Origin: Planctomycetota bacterium | GTDB taxonomy: Bacteria; Planctomycetota; UBA8108; UBA1146 | Direction: 5' to 3' | Assembly (NCBI GenBank): GCA_013911165.1 | Contig: JACETR010000021.1 | Coordinates: forward strand, 1 to 37,540 | Length of the DNA: 37,540 bases | Shown here: positions 16,454 through 25,271 of the stretch, one piece after another | Layout of the letters: every line of letters starts with the position of its first letter | How positions within the stretch are numbered: position 1 is the stretch's first letter | Translations under genes and position numbers: made by a program | Notes under the pieces: model-generated | Told to the model about the DNA's origin: nothing | The model's input: only the letters and a program-made list of their open reading frames with translations | Databases searched by the model: none

Positions 16454-17658
16454 TTGACAGACTCCTGACCATCATCGATGCGTCTTTGATCGATCAGTTC
16501 GCAGTGGGCAAGTCGCCAACCGAGGCCTTCGATCCATTCCACGGTGTACCGGGCACGGGAGACATTCTTGCGCCAATGCCCGTGGCCGTAATGCTTTACC
16601 GTACCGATCACTTCCCAGGTGGCGAAGACATCATAGGCAGGCCGGTCAGGGTTCTCGGGCAGATCCACCTTTGATTCGATGTTCCGCACCGTCTCGACCT
16701 TCGAGATCGCCTGCTCCTCAATCTTCATCATCAAACTCTCATGAACATCATCATAGAGATCAGGGAGGATTTCTTCATTCACGCTTCGGGCCAGGATGTC
16801 ATAAATCTGCCCCTCGTCCTCATAGTCAAAGGCCCGGTAGATGTTTCGATGCAGGGTTTCGAAGAGAGCGACCGAATCCTCCGCCTTCGGCAGTTGAATC
16901 GCCGGTTTCAACGGATGCGACACGGAGACATCGAAGGGGGCCACGATCCCCACCAGCAGAAGAACCAGCCACGGAACCCTGGCACCCCATGAATCAAACG
17001 TGCCCAAACCCAATCGTGCCAGAGCCAGAATTGCCAGCAACCAGCCCAGCTTCAGGTTCAGGGGAGGGGTCAGTCCCGGTGCCACAGATTCGGGATCGAT
17101 GACGGGCCGAGCCTCGGGTGGATTCCAGATCTGAAACGGATCATCTTCCCTGAATCGAAGAATCTGAAAGTCATCCGCACCGGTCAGGATCATGTAGACC
17201 GATTCGAGAGGAAATCCATCTTCCGTATCGTAACGACTCCAGAGGAATTCGAGCTCCTGGGGCAATGACTTGGTCGGATATTTGAGAGTGATCCCGACGT
17301 AGTTGAGGAAGTCGTTGAGATCGAACCCTTCCTGCCATTCAAGATCATCGATGACCGGAATCACCTGAACACCATCCACCTGCAGGGGAGCTTCCCGCTC
17401 CAGCCAGGTAACGACGCGTTGACCAAAATCCCCCCAGTCCCCCACCGATTCCGGATCCAGATCAGGGATCTCGGTCGGCTCCAGCTGGAACCAGTGGCGA
17501 AAGAGCAGCTCGTCGATCAGCAGATAGACTTCGGTTTCACTCTCACCAACAGTGACTTCCACGTTGAGCGGACCTGGAACGTGATCCATGGCCTGACCCG
17601 CAGAAGGCAGGCACAGGCTCAAACCAAGCAGAAGAACTGCAAGCCCAGTGGATTTCAT
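16450..17658 (-). CDS. Unknown exported protein with two central TM segments
   Basis: First gene of the operon; 402 residues, not recognised. A signal peptide (residues 4-23, TGLAVLLLGLSLCLPSAGQA) leads into an acidic extracytoplasmic region (about 24-200) starting LNVEVTVGESETEVYLLIDE. Two adjacent hydrophobic segments follow (about 204-220, GWLLAILALARLGLGTF, and 228-244, VPWLVLLLVGIVAPFDV). The C-terminal soluble part (about 245-402) has a putative helix and a beta-rich tail. Histidines cluster in KHYGHGHWRKN (355-365), a possible metal site. The ATG follows GGAG with five-base spacing, and the stop overlaps the ATPase start by four bases. It might be the accessory factor of the ABC transporter; that role is inferred only from context. 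Confidence 0.8.
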   Translation of the reverse strand: MKSTGLAVLLLGLSLCLPSAGQAMDHVPGPLNVEVTVGESETEVYLLIDELLFRHWFQLEPTEIPDLDPESVGDWGDFGQRVVTWLEREAPLQVDGVQVIPVIDDLEWQEGFDLNDFLNYVGITLKYPTKSLPQELEFLWSRYDTEDGFPLESVYMILTGADDFQILRFREDDPFQIWNPPEARPVIDPESVAPGLTPPLNLKLGWLLAILALARLGLGTFDSWGARVPWLVLLLVGIVAPFDVSVSHPLKPAIQLPKAEDSVALFETLHRNIYRAFDYEDEGQIYDILARSVNEEILPDLYDDVHESLMMKIEEQAISKVETVRNIESKVDLPENPDRPAYDVFATWEVIGTVKHYGHGHWRKNVSRARYTVEWIEGLGWRLAHCELIDQRRIDDGQESVK

Positions 17659-17704
17659 GAACGCTCCATTGTCTCAACCTTTGAAAACTGATCCCTATGG
17701 TAAC

Positions 17705-17747
17705 AAAAAAGCACCGACCGGGGAGTTGGCAAACCCCCAGGTCGGTG
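17705..17747 (-). terminator. Rho-independent terminator after the M28 peptidase gene
   Basis: On the minus strand, CACCGACC (17740-17747) pairs with GGTCGGTG (17712-17719), with an inner GGGG/CCCC pairing. Six Ts follow (complement of 17705-17710). It sits 22 bases past the peptidase stop and only about 45 bases before the four-gene ABC operon, so any promoter for that operon must fit in the short gap or overlap the hairpin. Confidence 0.85.
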
Positions 17748-17768
17748 TCTCTGAAAGATCAGATTTTC

Positions 17769-19538
17769 TTACCTGAGTTCCAGCGGCTTCGCCGGCTCCG
17801 GCTTCTTTTCCTCTGCAGCAGGAGGCTCAGGCGTTGCACCACCCTGACGGGCCCTGTTGCGACCCCGTGGCTGCCAGTCCACCATCAGCTCCATCTTTTT
17901 GCCATCGCGCATGATGATGACCTTCTTCTTTTCACCTTCTGCACGAATGGCGCGCACCAGGCTCATGCGGTCTGTCACCTCTGCACCACCGACTTCGATG
18001 ACCTTGTCTCCGGCCTTGAAGCCTGCTCTGGAAGCGGCCGTATCGGGAAGAACCTCTTCGATGACGTTTTCATCGAGGAAGACGCCGAGCATTCTGCCGC
18101 CACCCCGGCGACGTGGCTGCTCTTCGCCCTCATCATCATTGGAGGCGCCGAACAGTCCCTCACGGGAGAGCAGAGTGTCGAGATTGGCAAGACCAAAGGC
18201 GGTCAGTGCAATGACGGTCGTCGAATGCTCCAGATACTCCGGGATCACCCGATCAAAGGTGTCTTTCTGGGTGTGGATTCCGTACCAGGTATCGGCACTG
18301 CCTTCCTGATTCCAGAAGAAGCCGGGAACACCCTTGGCGATGAAGGACTCATGGTCCGATCCGATTCCGCGAGGAATCGAGTCGACGTCCTTGAGCTCAA
18401 AGGGCAGATCCGGATTGAGATCCATCATCGGGGCGAAGACTTTTTGCATGTCCTCTTTCATTGCCGCTGTGGCCCAGGTTCCGGCGATGGCGTTGGGTCC
18501 ACCGTCGTAAACAAAGACGGCAGAAATCTTGTCCATGGCATCGGGGTTGTTGGCCACCCATGCCTTGGAACCCAGCAAGCCCTGCTCCTCTCCGCTCCAC
18601 AGCATGAAGCGAATCGTCCTGCGCGGCTTGATACCGGAAGCGGCAAGAATACGGGCAGCCTCGATGGTGGTCGCCGTTCCCATGCCGTTGTCGGTGGTTC
18701 CTGTAGCACCATCCCATGAATCGATGTGCCCCCCGATGATGACGTACTCATCCGGGAACTCGGTTCCAACGATGTCACCGATGACGTTATAGAACTTCAC
18801 GGGGCCTGGCTGGAAGTGGTTGCGAATATCCATCCGCAGAGTCACCTCTTCCCCCTTCTCGATCCGTTCGACGATGGCGTCGTACTGATCTCGGCGAAGG
18901 GTCACACGCGGGGTCGTCGGCAGGTTATCCCAGGAAACACGGCTGTTTCCGAGAATGGTGATGGTCTCACCGCGGGAGGGGTAAACCCAGCCACCGATGC
19001 CCACTTCCTGCAACTGCTCACGGAACTCACGCTCACGCTGGCGGTCTTCGCGGTTTCTGCGACCCCTCTGGGAAGGCATGAAGATCCACGCGTCCTTGAA
19101 ATCAGCCGCATTGAATTCGGTGTCGCCACCGGGGAAGGTCATCGCCCTGCCCTCTTCAACACCGCGGGTTCCGGCGGACCACGCCGGAGTGCCGAACTCG
19201 AGATCCATCACCTCAGGGGCAATCATCTGTCCACGCCATGGGCCGCGCTGGAATCCCACCGGGAATTCCCCGGCTTCCTCCATGACGACATTCTCGAGGC
19301 CAAACTCTTCGAAGAGATCCTTGGCCCAGTTGCAGGCGATGTGATCCTGATAGCTGCCCGTCAGTCGGGGACCGATACCATTGACGAGGTGGTCGAGGGT
19401 ATCCACGACCCGATTGTCATTTTTGCCGATCTCGATGATCTTCTGCTGACCTTCGAGATTCTGCTTCTCCAGATCTGAAGCCACCGTGGCGGTTGTCAGA
19501 CTCAGGCTGATCGCCAGGGTCCAGAACAATGTCCTCAT
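17769..19538 (-). CDS. Secreted M28-family zinc peptidase with C-terminal PDZ domain
   Basis: A 589-residue exported peptidase. A signal peptide (MRTLFWTLAISLSLTTATVAS) is followed by an N-terminal region and a PA-like insert (about 110-250). The M28 catalytic core has YVIIGGHIDSWDGATG with zinc ligand H271, TTDNGMG with D283, WSGEEQG with the catalytic/zinc Glu pair 317-318, and a late IHTQKDTFDRV His. A PDZ-like domain (about 485-560, LGVFLDENVIEEVLPDTAAS) and a Pro/Glu/Lys-rich tail finish the protein. Family members are aminopeptidases or dipeptidases. I chose ATG 19538, which has AAAGGA six bases upstream; the longer frame to 19595 lacks a signal-peptide start. Confidence 0.9.
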   Translation of the reverse strand: MRTLFWTLAISLSLTTATVASDLEKQNLEGQQKIIEIGKNDNRVVDTLDHLVNGIGPRLTGSYQDHIACNWAKDLFEEFGLENVVMEEAGEFPVGFQRGPWRGQMIAPEVMDLEFGTPAWSAGTRGVEEGRAMTFPGGDTEFNAADFKDAWIFMPSQRGRRNREDRQREREFREQLQEVGIGGWVYPSRGETITILGNSRVSWDNLPTTPRVTLRRDQYDAIVERIEKGEEVTLRMDIRNHFQPGPVKFYNVIGDIVGTEFPDEYVIIGGHIDSWDGATGTTDNGMGTATTIEAARILAASGIKPRRTIRFMLWSGEEQGLLGSKAWVANNPDAMDKISAVFVYDGGPNAIAGTWATAAMKEDMQKVFAPMMDLNPDLPFELKDVDSIPRGIGSDHESFIAKGVPGFFWNQEGSADTWYGIHTQKDTFDRVIPEYLEHSTTVIALTAFGLANLDTLLSREGLFGASNDDEGEEQPRRRGGGRMLGVFLDENVIEEVLPDTAASRAGFKAGDKVIEVGGAEVTDRMSLVRAIRAEGEKKKVIIMRDGKKMELMVDWQPRGRNRARQGGATPEPPAAEEKKPEPAKPLELR

Positions 19539-19664
19539 GAGGAGTCCTTTCGGTTGGGTCATCCCGGATGGAGAAAGTGCTGATTTTCTGCCCATACACG
19601 GAAATGCAAGACCTCAGGGTCTCAGGGGACCCGTGCAAGGTCAAGCCTCCGGGGGAGGCAGATC

Positions 19665-21380
19665 TCAGGAGTTGGCCTTCTTTTCCTGCTTGGCCCATGA
19701 ATCACGCAGAGCGGCAATCCGATTGAAATGGGGGGCTCCTTCGCCACTGCGGACCGGATCCGCATGGAAATAGCCCACCCGCTCAAACTGGAACCGGTCT
19801 CCTGCGGAAGCCTCCTGCAGGGAAGGCTCGCCCAGGGCGACCACCTCTTCCCTGGAATTGGGATCGATCAGATCGAGGAAGGTTTGACCCTCCGGCGGCT
19901 GATCCGGAGTTTCGGAAGTGAATAGGGGTGAATACAGGGTCACGGGAATTTTCACGGCACAGGAAGCCGGTGCCCAGTGAATGATGCCCCGAACCTTGCG
20001 GCCCTCCGGCTGACGACCTCCGGAAGTTTCCGGATCGTAGTCGCAGCGCAACTCAGAGACTTCACCGGTCTCCGGATCGGTGATGACTTCTTTCACCGTG
20101 ACACAGTAACCGTAGCGCAAACGCACTTCTGCTCCCGGCGCCAATCGTCTCCACTTTCGTGGTGGCTCCATGCGGAAGTCATCTTTTTCAACCCAGACTT
20201 CACGCTCAAAGGGTATCTGCCGCGTCCCTGCCGATTCATCTTCCGGGTTATTCTCCACTTCGATGAGTTCCTGAAGATCCTCGGGGAAGTTTTCGATGAC
20301 CAACTTGATGGGATCGAAGACTGCCATCCTTCTGGGGGCAACCTTATTCAGGTGTTCACGGATGCTGTTTTCAAACACCGTCAACTCGATGGTTGAATTG
20401 AACTTGGCGACACCGATCTTCTTCATGAACTCGCGAATCGCTTCAGGTGTCACACCACGCCTGCGAAGCCCGGCGATCGTTGGCATCCTTGGATCGTCCC
20501 AGCCCTCGACATGGCCCTCTTCGACCAACTGACGCAGGAGTCTTTTGCTCATCACCGTGTACTCAAGATTCAGACGGGCAAACTCGGTCTGCGATGGAAC
20601 CTCTTCGAGGCCCAACTTCTGCAGATACCAGTCGTAGAGAGGACGGTGATTGCGAAACTCGAGCGAACAGAGGGAATGGGTGACCCCCTCGATGGCATCA
20701 CTTTGACCGTGTGCCCAATCGTAGGTCGGGTAGATGCACCAATCGTCACCGGTTCGGTGGTGAGTAACCTTCTGGATGCGGTACATCACCGGATCACGCA
20801 TGACGATATGCGGAGACTCCATATCGATTCGGGCCCGAAGGGTTCGCTCCCCCTCGGCAAACTTGCCGGATTTCATGCCCTCGAAGAGCTCCAGGTTTTC
20901 TTCCACCGACCTATTGCGGAAAGGGCTGTCTTTTCCAGGTTCATTGAGGGTCCCCCGGTACTCCCTGACCTCTTCCGCATTGAGATCACAAACGTAGGCA
21001 TCGCCTTGGCGAATCAGCTGAACCGCCCACTCATGAAGTTGACCGAAGTAATCACTGGCGTAATGAAGGCCATCCCACTCGAATCCGAGCCAACGAATGT
21101 CATCTTGAATGGCGTCGACAAATTTCTGTTCTTCCTTGGCTGGGTTGGTGTCATCAAATCGCAAGTTGCAACGGCCACCATGGTCACTGACGAGACCGAA
21201 GTTGAGGCAGATCGCCTTGGCGTGACCAATGTGCAGAAACCCGTTCGGCTCCGGAGGAAATCGAAACTGAAGGCGTGCAGGTTCGCGTCCTGAATCAAGA
21301 TCAGACTGAATCAGTTTTTCGATAAAGTTGAGAGCCTTCTTTTCTAAAGGATTCTCTTCTGCATCTTTGGGAGTTGTCAT
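19665..21380 (-). CDS. glnS: Glutaminyl-tRNA synthetase
   Basis: A 571-residue class I aminoacyl-tRNA synthetase that charges tRNA-Gln with glutamine in the cytoplasm. Signature motifs are present: FPPEPNGFLHIGHAK with HIGH at 50-53, the downstream RFDDTNPAKEEQKFVDAI typical of GlnRS, and VMSKRLL with MSKR at 277-280. Two C-terminal beta-barrel regions follow (from about 340), ending in FERVGYFHADP, also typical of GlnRS. Length agrees with the bacterial family (about 550-570). Having GlnRS suggests direct glutaminylation. The ATG 21380 follows a weak AGGATG. The 250-base divergent gap to the dockerin-like gene is AT-rich, but I could not fix a convincing promoter. Confidence 0.97.
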   Translation of the reverse strand: MTTPKDAEENPLEKKALNFIEKLIQSDLDSGREPARLQFRFPPEPNGFLHIGHAKAICLNFGLVSDHGGRCNLRFDDTNPAKEEQKFVDAIQDDIRWLGFEWDGLHYASDYFGQLHEWAVQLIRQGDAYVCDLNAEEVREYRGTLNEPGKDSPFRNRSVEENLELFEGMKSGKFAEGERTLRARIDMESPHIVMRDPVMYRIQKVTHHRTGDDWCIYPTYDWAHGQSDAIEGVTHSLCSLEFRNHRPLYDWYLQKLGLEEVPSQTEFARLNLEYTVMSKRLLRQLVEEGHVEGWDDPRMPTIAGLRRRGVTPEAIREFMKKIGVAKFNSTIELTVFENSIREHLNKVAPRRMAVFDPIKLVIENFPEDLQELIEVENNPEDESAGTRQIPFEREVWVEKDDFRMEPPRKWRRLAPGAEVRLRYGYCVTVKEVITDPETGEVSELRCDYDPETSGGRQPEGRKVRGIIHWAPASCAVKIPVTLYSPLFTSETPDQPPEGQTFLDLIDPNSREEVVALGEPSLQEASAGDRFQFERVGYFHADPVRSGEGAPHFNRIAALRDSWAKQEKKANS

Positions 21381-21630
21381 TCATTACATCCTAGATAAAG
21401 ACTAACTTTGTATTCCTGTCGAAAATGACAAAACGTGACATTTGCTCAAATTATGTATGGGACTCTCGTGACCCTTCTGAACACAAACTTTCATTGAGCC
21501 TACTGAAGTAATAGTATTTGAGTTAGAGAATATTATGCAAGGTTTGCCGGGAAAAGTTGCAACCTTGGTTTGAGTGGTGGTGTGGCCCGGGTTCCAGATC
21601 CGGGTATCAAAAATTCTAGGAGTGAGACCC

Positions 21631-22953
21631 ATGAAGTTTCGTGCTGCATTGATCATGCTGGCCCTTCTCGTTGCACCTGCAGCGGTCATGGCCGGTGGTG
21701 GTTTTACCATGACCTTCAGTAGCAGTTCTGTCGTCCAGGGAGGACAGGCCGCTATTGATTTCAGTTTCTCCCACTCTGACCCTTCCGGGGTTCAGGGCTT
21801 TTCTTTTGGCGTTTGTCACAGCATGAACGTCCTTGCACTGGAGCCCGTGGGAGCCTCAGGAGACTTTGACGAAGTCGTCGACTGGTCTTCTACCGTAGAA
21901 ACACTCAAACAGGGCAGTGCCCCTGACTTTTTCCAGCAGAATACCGAAACCGGTGGCTGGACAGTGGGCTGCGTCATCTGCTTCACCTCCTGTGACGTGA
22001 TCGATGCCGGAACCTACGACTTCGGCACCGCCTATTACCGCGTCAATGGAGCCGTGGGAGAAATCGGTACTGTCGGTCTTTGCAGTAGCCTTGGCGCACC
22101 TCCAGTAAGTTCTGTTGCTGTCGTAAACGGTGCTTCCTTGCCCATGTCTTCCCTTGACGGAACCGTCGAGGTTCTCGACGTCCCGCCGATCGTCTTCAAC
22201 TACTACGCTGAAGATCGCAACGTCAATTACGATCCGGCTACCGGAGATGGCGACTTCTCAGCAGCCCTGAGCATTGAGGAAGATTCCTCAAACGCCACAT
22301 ACCCAACCAACACTCAGGGGTTCTCGATGAGTGTCACCACCGACACCAGTTACATCACCCCCTTGAGTGCAGACATTGCCACTGCGGTGAATGCCATTCA
22401 GCCCGCCTTTGCACAGTCGCAGATCCTGCCAAATGGCTGGACCATGGGTGTGGTTTACTCTTTCCAGGTTCCTGTCTACCTGCAGTTCCCCACAGCTACG
22501 GAAGTGGTGGAAATCACCGGACAGACTGTGAGCAGCGCCCTTTTGGGTGATGACACCGGATTGACGGTTCCTCTGCAGTGGTTGCCTATCGGCGCCCCGG
22601 AGATTTTCAATGTCGTGACCTCCAATGACTCCAGCATCGGTGTTACTACCACCGACGGCACACTGACGCTGAATCCTCAAACCAACCTCGATTACATTCG
22701 AGCGGATATCAATGGTGACGGAATCGTCAATGTGGCCGACGTGGTCTGGGCTCTTCAGGAAATTTTCAACAGCGGCCCCGTGGGTACCTGCAATGATGCG
22801 AAAGATTCCAACGGTGACGGCATTTTCGACGTTGCCGATTCCATTTGGTCGATTTCCTACATCTTCCAGGGCGGTTCTCCTCCGCCGGCACCGTTCCCCA
22901 ACTGTGGTGAGATCGGTGATCCTCAGGACTGCAGCAGCTACAACGGTTGCTAA
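21631..22953 (+). CDS. Secreted repeat protein with paired dockerin-like calcium loops
   Basis: A 440-residue exported protein. The signal peptide is MKFRAALIMLALLVAPAAVMA, and ATG 21631 follows AGGAG with eight-base spacing. Two related domains follow (about 23-180 and 190-355), sharing a GVQGFSFGV/TQGFSMSV motif and a GWTxGxVxSF-type strand. The first ends with APPVSSVAVVNGASLPM. Next is a pair of dockerin-like calcium loops: RADINGDGIVNVADVVWAL and DSNGDGIFDVADSIWSI. The end is Cys-rich (NCGEIGDPQDCSSYNGC). It resembles the 34073-35464 protein. Likely surface or extracellular; function unknown. A strong terminator follows the stop by 20 bases. Confidence 0.87.
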   Translation: MKFRAALIMLALLVAPAAVMAGGGFTMTFSSSSVVQGGQAAIDFSFSHSDPSGVQGFSFGVCHSMNVLALEPVGASGDFDEVVDWSSTVETLKQGSAPDFFQQNTETGGWTVGCVICFTSCDVIDAGTYDFGTAYYRVNGAVGEIGTVGLCSSLGAPPVSSVAVVNGASLPMSSLDGTVEVLDVPPIVFNYYAEDRNVNYDPATGDGDFSAALSIEEDSSNATYPTNTQGFSMSVTTDTSYITPLSADIATAVNAIQPAFAQSQILPNGWTMGVVYSFQVPVYLQFPTATEVVEITGQTVSSALLGDDTGLTVPLQWLPIGAPEIFNVVTSNDSSIGVTTTDGTLTLNPQTNLDYIRADINGDGIVNVADVVWALQEIFNSGPVGTCNDAKDSNGDGIFDVADSIWSISYIFQGGSPPPAPFPNCGEIGDPQDCSSYNGC

Positions 22954-22973
22954 ACCTGATTTGATCAGAATTG

Positions 22974-23012
22974 AAAAGGGGCCGACTCTGACAAAGAGTC
23001 GGCCCCTTTTTT
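22974..23012. terminator. Bidirectional rho-independent terminator
   Basis: A perfect 16-bp stem: 22974-22989 (AAAAGGGGCCGACTCT) pairs with 22995-23010, with a GACAA loop and six Ts (23007-23012) on the plus strand. The leading AAAA provides a short T-run on the other strand. It lies between the dockerin-like gene and the convergent endonuclease III gene, whose stop is at 23016, so it probably serves both. Confidence 0.95.
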
Positions 23013-23015
23013 AAT

Positions 23016-23675
23016 CTATTTCCCGTTCTTACGGGCTTCCTCACGGATGCGTTTGGCGGTCGCTGCCCAGGAACAAATCTGGCAAGTCGCCAAATCGTGA
23101 CGAAGTGCGGGACAGAATTCCCGTCCAAAGAAAATGATCTGCAGATGCAGGTCATTCCATTTCTCCTCCGGAAAAACTTTCTTGAGATCTTCCTCTGTCT
23201 TCTCTACGGATTTGCCATTGGTCAAACCCCAACGGGTCGCCAGGCGATGAATGTGGGTATCAACAGGAAATGCCGGTACACCAAACGCCTGTGCCATCAC
23301 CACACTGGCAGTCTTGTGGCCGACCCCTGGAAGGGCTTCCAGACTCTCGAAATCAGCGGGGACTTCACCACCGTGCTCATTCACCAGAATGCGGCACAGT
23401 TGATAGATGGCCTTGGCTTTTCTGGGGGCCAATCCACAGGTCCGAATGTGTTCGAGGATCTGCTTCTCCGACAAGCGACACATCTTTTTTGCCGTCTCCG
23501 AACCCTTGAAGAGAGCAGGAGTCACCAGATTGACTCGAGCGTCCGTCGTCTGGGCAGAAAGCAAGACTGCAACCAGCAAGGTGAAAGGGTTCGAGTGATC
23601 GAGTGGCACCGGTGGATTGGGATACAGTTCTCCCAAGATCCCGGCGATCTTCTGTGCCTTTTCCAAGCGTTTCAT
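23016..23675 (-). CDS. nth: Endonuclease III with incomplete iron-sulfur motif
   Basis: A 219-residue DNA glycosylase/AP lyase for oxidised pyrimidines in base excision repair. The helix-hairpin-helix is LPGVGHKTAS, with catalytic Lys121, and FPVDTHIHRLATRWG provides Asp139, so both key residues are kept. The usual C-terminal [4Fe-4S] motif is C-x6-C-x2-C-x5-C. Here it reads C188-x9-C198-x2-C201 with no fourth Cys (FCPALRHDLATCQICSW), so the cluster is probably altered or absent. The ATG 23675 has GGAG upstream (GGAGAAATC). The gene is divergent from the LON-domain gene and convergent on the dockerin-like gene. Confidence 0.93.
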   Translation of the reverse strand: MKRLEKAQKIAGILGELYPNPPVPLDHSNPFTLLVAVLLSAQTTDARVNLVTPALFKGSETAKKMCRLSEKQILEHIRTCGLAPRKAKAIYQLCRILVNEHGGEVPADFESLEALPGVGHKTASVVMAQAFGVPAFPVDTHIHRLATRWGLTNGKSVEKTEEDLKKVFPEEKWNDLHLQIIFFGREFCPALRHDLATCQICSWAATAKRIREEARKNGK

Positions 23676-23773
23676 GATTTCTCCGGAAACTGATCATATA
23701 TTGCCAAATGATGTCGACAGCGGAGCGATATCTGGATCTTGCACTGTTATCTTTGGGTTGTGAAAGGTGAACT

Positions 23774-24382
23774 TTGGAATTTTCCTTCGACGAATCTGAA
23801 GAATCATTCGGATTACCCACGAGTAACAACCCGGGGACGTGCCCTTTGTTCCCCCTCTCCGACCTGATCCTTTTTCCAGGGCAGGTGATTCCCCTTCACG
23901 TGTTCGAACCCCGCTACCGGGAGATGACCCGTGACCTTCTCGACAGCAGTGGAGAGTTGATCCTCGGCACTGTTCTGGGGGAGGATCGGAAGCGGCTGGG
24001 AGACGTGGCTCCGGTTCAACCGGTCGCCGGACTTGGCAGAATTCAGCGCTACCAGGCTCTGGAAGATGGGCGTTTTCTGATCGTGGTTCTGGGAGAGAGA
24101 AGAGTTCTCATTGAGCCGGTCGATCGTGGCAAGTCTTATCCGGAAGCCCACCACCAGCCCATCGAAGAAACGGACCTGCTGATCCCGGACAACGATCTGG
24201 AAAACCTGCAGTCGGTTTTGAAGGAAATTGAAGGACAGATCGAACTTCCTGAGGGCACTTCGCCGGTTCAACTCGTCGATCTGCTGATCATGATCTCCAA
24301 GATCTCCCCTCAAGACAAATACGACATCTTCCAGACCACCTCCGTTTCCGACAGACTCGAAAAGATTCTCGATTTTCACTGA
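23774..24382 (+). CDS. Stand-alone LON N-terminal-like domain protein
   Basis: A 202-residue protein with the LON substrate-binding domain but no ATPase or peptidase domain. Diagnostic segments are CPLFPLSDLILFPGQVIPLH, FEPRYREM, and a later GRFLIVVLGERRVLIEPV. The C-terminal helical part (about 140-202) ends DIFQTTSVSDRLEKILDF, typical of this group. Stand-alone LON-domain proteins are widespread in bacteria but lack a general assigned role; binding of protein substrates is inferred. The start is TTG at 23774 with AAAGGTGA just upstream. The following lipoprotein gene begins 67 bases after the stop in the same direction, so co-transcription is possible. The first 20 residues are acidic and variable-looking. 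Confidence 0.88.
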   Translation: MEFSFDESEESFGLPTSNNPGTCPLFPLSDLILFPGQVIPLHVFEPRYREMTRDLLDSSGELILGTVLGEDRKRLGDVAPVQPVAGLGRIQRYQALEDGRFLIVVLGERRVLIEPVDRGKSYPEAHHQPIEETDLLIPDNDLENLQSVLKEIEGQIELPEGTSPVQLVDLLIMISKISPQDKYDIFQTTSVSDRLEKILDFH

Positions 24383-24449
24383 ATCTCCCCGAGGTTGACC
24401 CGTCTGTCTCTTGCAGGAAAATGACTTCACCCGTCAGCCTGGAGGAACG

Positions 24450-25271
24450 ATGGACTCTGCCATGACACGATTTTTGACCACTCTGCTCGCCTTGGCTGTG
24501 CTCTTGGGTGCTTCAGGTTGCCGTTCGGTGGATCTGGTCAGTGATTCCGATACCTCCGCGGAGTCCGCTGCTACCCTTCCCCATATATGGCAAAAGTTCC
24601 AGCTCTATGACTCTGAAGGAATCCTCGTCTATGCACGGACCGAAAGTGCGGCCAGAGATGTCGCCACCCGGGTCGATCAGGCAGAATCCCTGTTGGTCGA
24701 GTTGACGGGGGAGGAACCGACCCCGATGGTCTATTTCGCCATCGATATGGAACACCCGGATCGACAAGAGCTTCACGACACCGCCTTCAAAAACTCTGCA
24801 GAGCAATGGGATATGGAAAACCGGGCTTTTGATTTCTCCGCCTCACAGGGAGTTCAAAGAGATTCGGAAATGGGAGAGAAATTCCAGCAGGCGATCCCGA
24901 CGATTCTTCCAGGCCTATTGAAGGCTCCGGAATCCCGTCCTGCCGAGATGCCGCCCTACTGCGTCGCCATGCCGACAAAGAGAGCACAGAAAAACGGCAT
25001 CGACCTGCTCTTTCAGGCCGGAATCGAAAGCATGGACCTGTCGACGCTTCAGCGGGTTTTGTTGGCCCCCTTCATCGCCATCTTCCGTGGCATCTTCTCT
25101 GAAATCATTTCCAGAGTTGAAGACGCACTGATCATCGGTTCGCACCTCCGGGGCAGACCCGGGTGGGACAGTGAAAACGTACAACAATTGCTGGAAAAGG
25201 TTCTCGATCTGGATGCTTTCATGGAGTCGGCGATGCCCCAGAGTCCACCCCCTGTTCCATCTTCCGATTAA
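24450..25271 (+). CDS. Hypothetical lipoprotein
   Basis: A 273-residue protein I do not recognise. It begins with a lipoprotein signal (MTRFLTTLLALAVLLGASGC, lipidated Cys at 24). The mature part starts acidic and predicted helical, with ESAARDVATRVDQAESLLVE near 65-85, then TPMVYFAIDMEHPD, suggestive of a small alpha/beta fold such as a gluzincin-like or secreted helper domain, though I see no catalytic motif. A hydrophobic stretch (about 200-220, LLAPFIAIFRGIFSEII) may contact membrane. The ATG 24450 has GGAGG four bases upstream; an in-frame TTG at 24411 lacks a good SD, and an ATG at 24462 is a further option. Position between the LON-domain gene and the transglutaminase-like lipoprotein gives little hint. 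Confidence 0.72.
   Translation: MDSAMTRFLTTLLALAVLLGASGCRSVDLVSDSDTSAESAATLPHIWQKFQLYDSEGILVYARTESAARDVATRVDQAESLLVELTGEEPTPMVYFAIDMEHPDRQELHDTAFKNSAEQWDMENRAFDFSASQGVQRDSEMGEKFQQAIPTILPGLLKAPESRPAEMPPYCVAMPTKRAQKNGIDLLFQAGIESMDLSTLQRVLLAPFIAIFRGIFSEIISRVEDALIIGSHLRGRPGWDSENVQQLLEKVLDLDAFMESAMPQSPPPVPSSD

Noticed and set aside
19645..19659. Small GCCTCC/GGAGGC hairpin after glnS as a terminator
   Set aside because: Only a 6-bp stem with no T-run after it in the minus-strand direction.
21381..21630. Promoters in the AT-rich gap between glnS and the dockerin-like gene
   Set aside because: A TATTAT-like element occurs near 21530, but no -35 with proper spacing could be matched on either strand.
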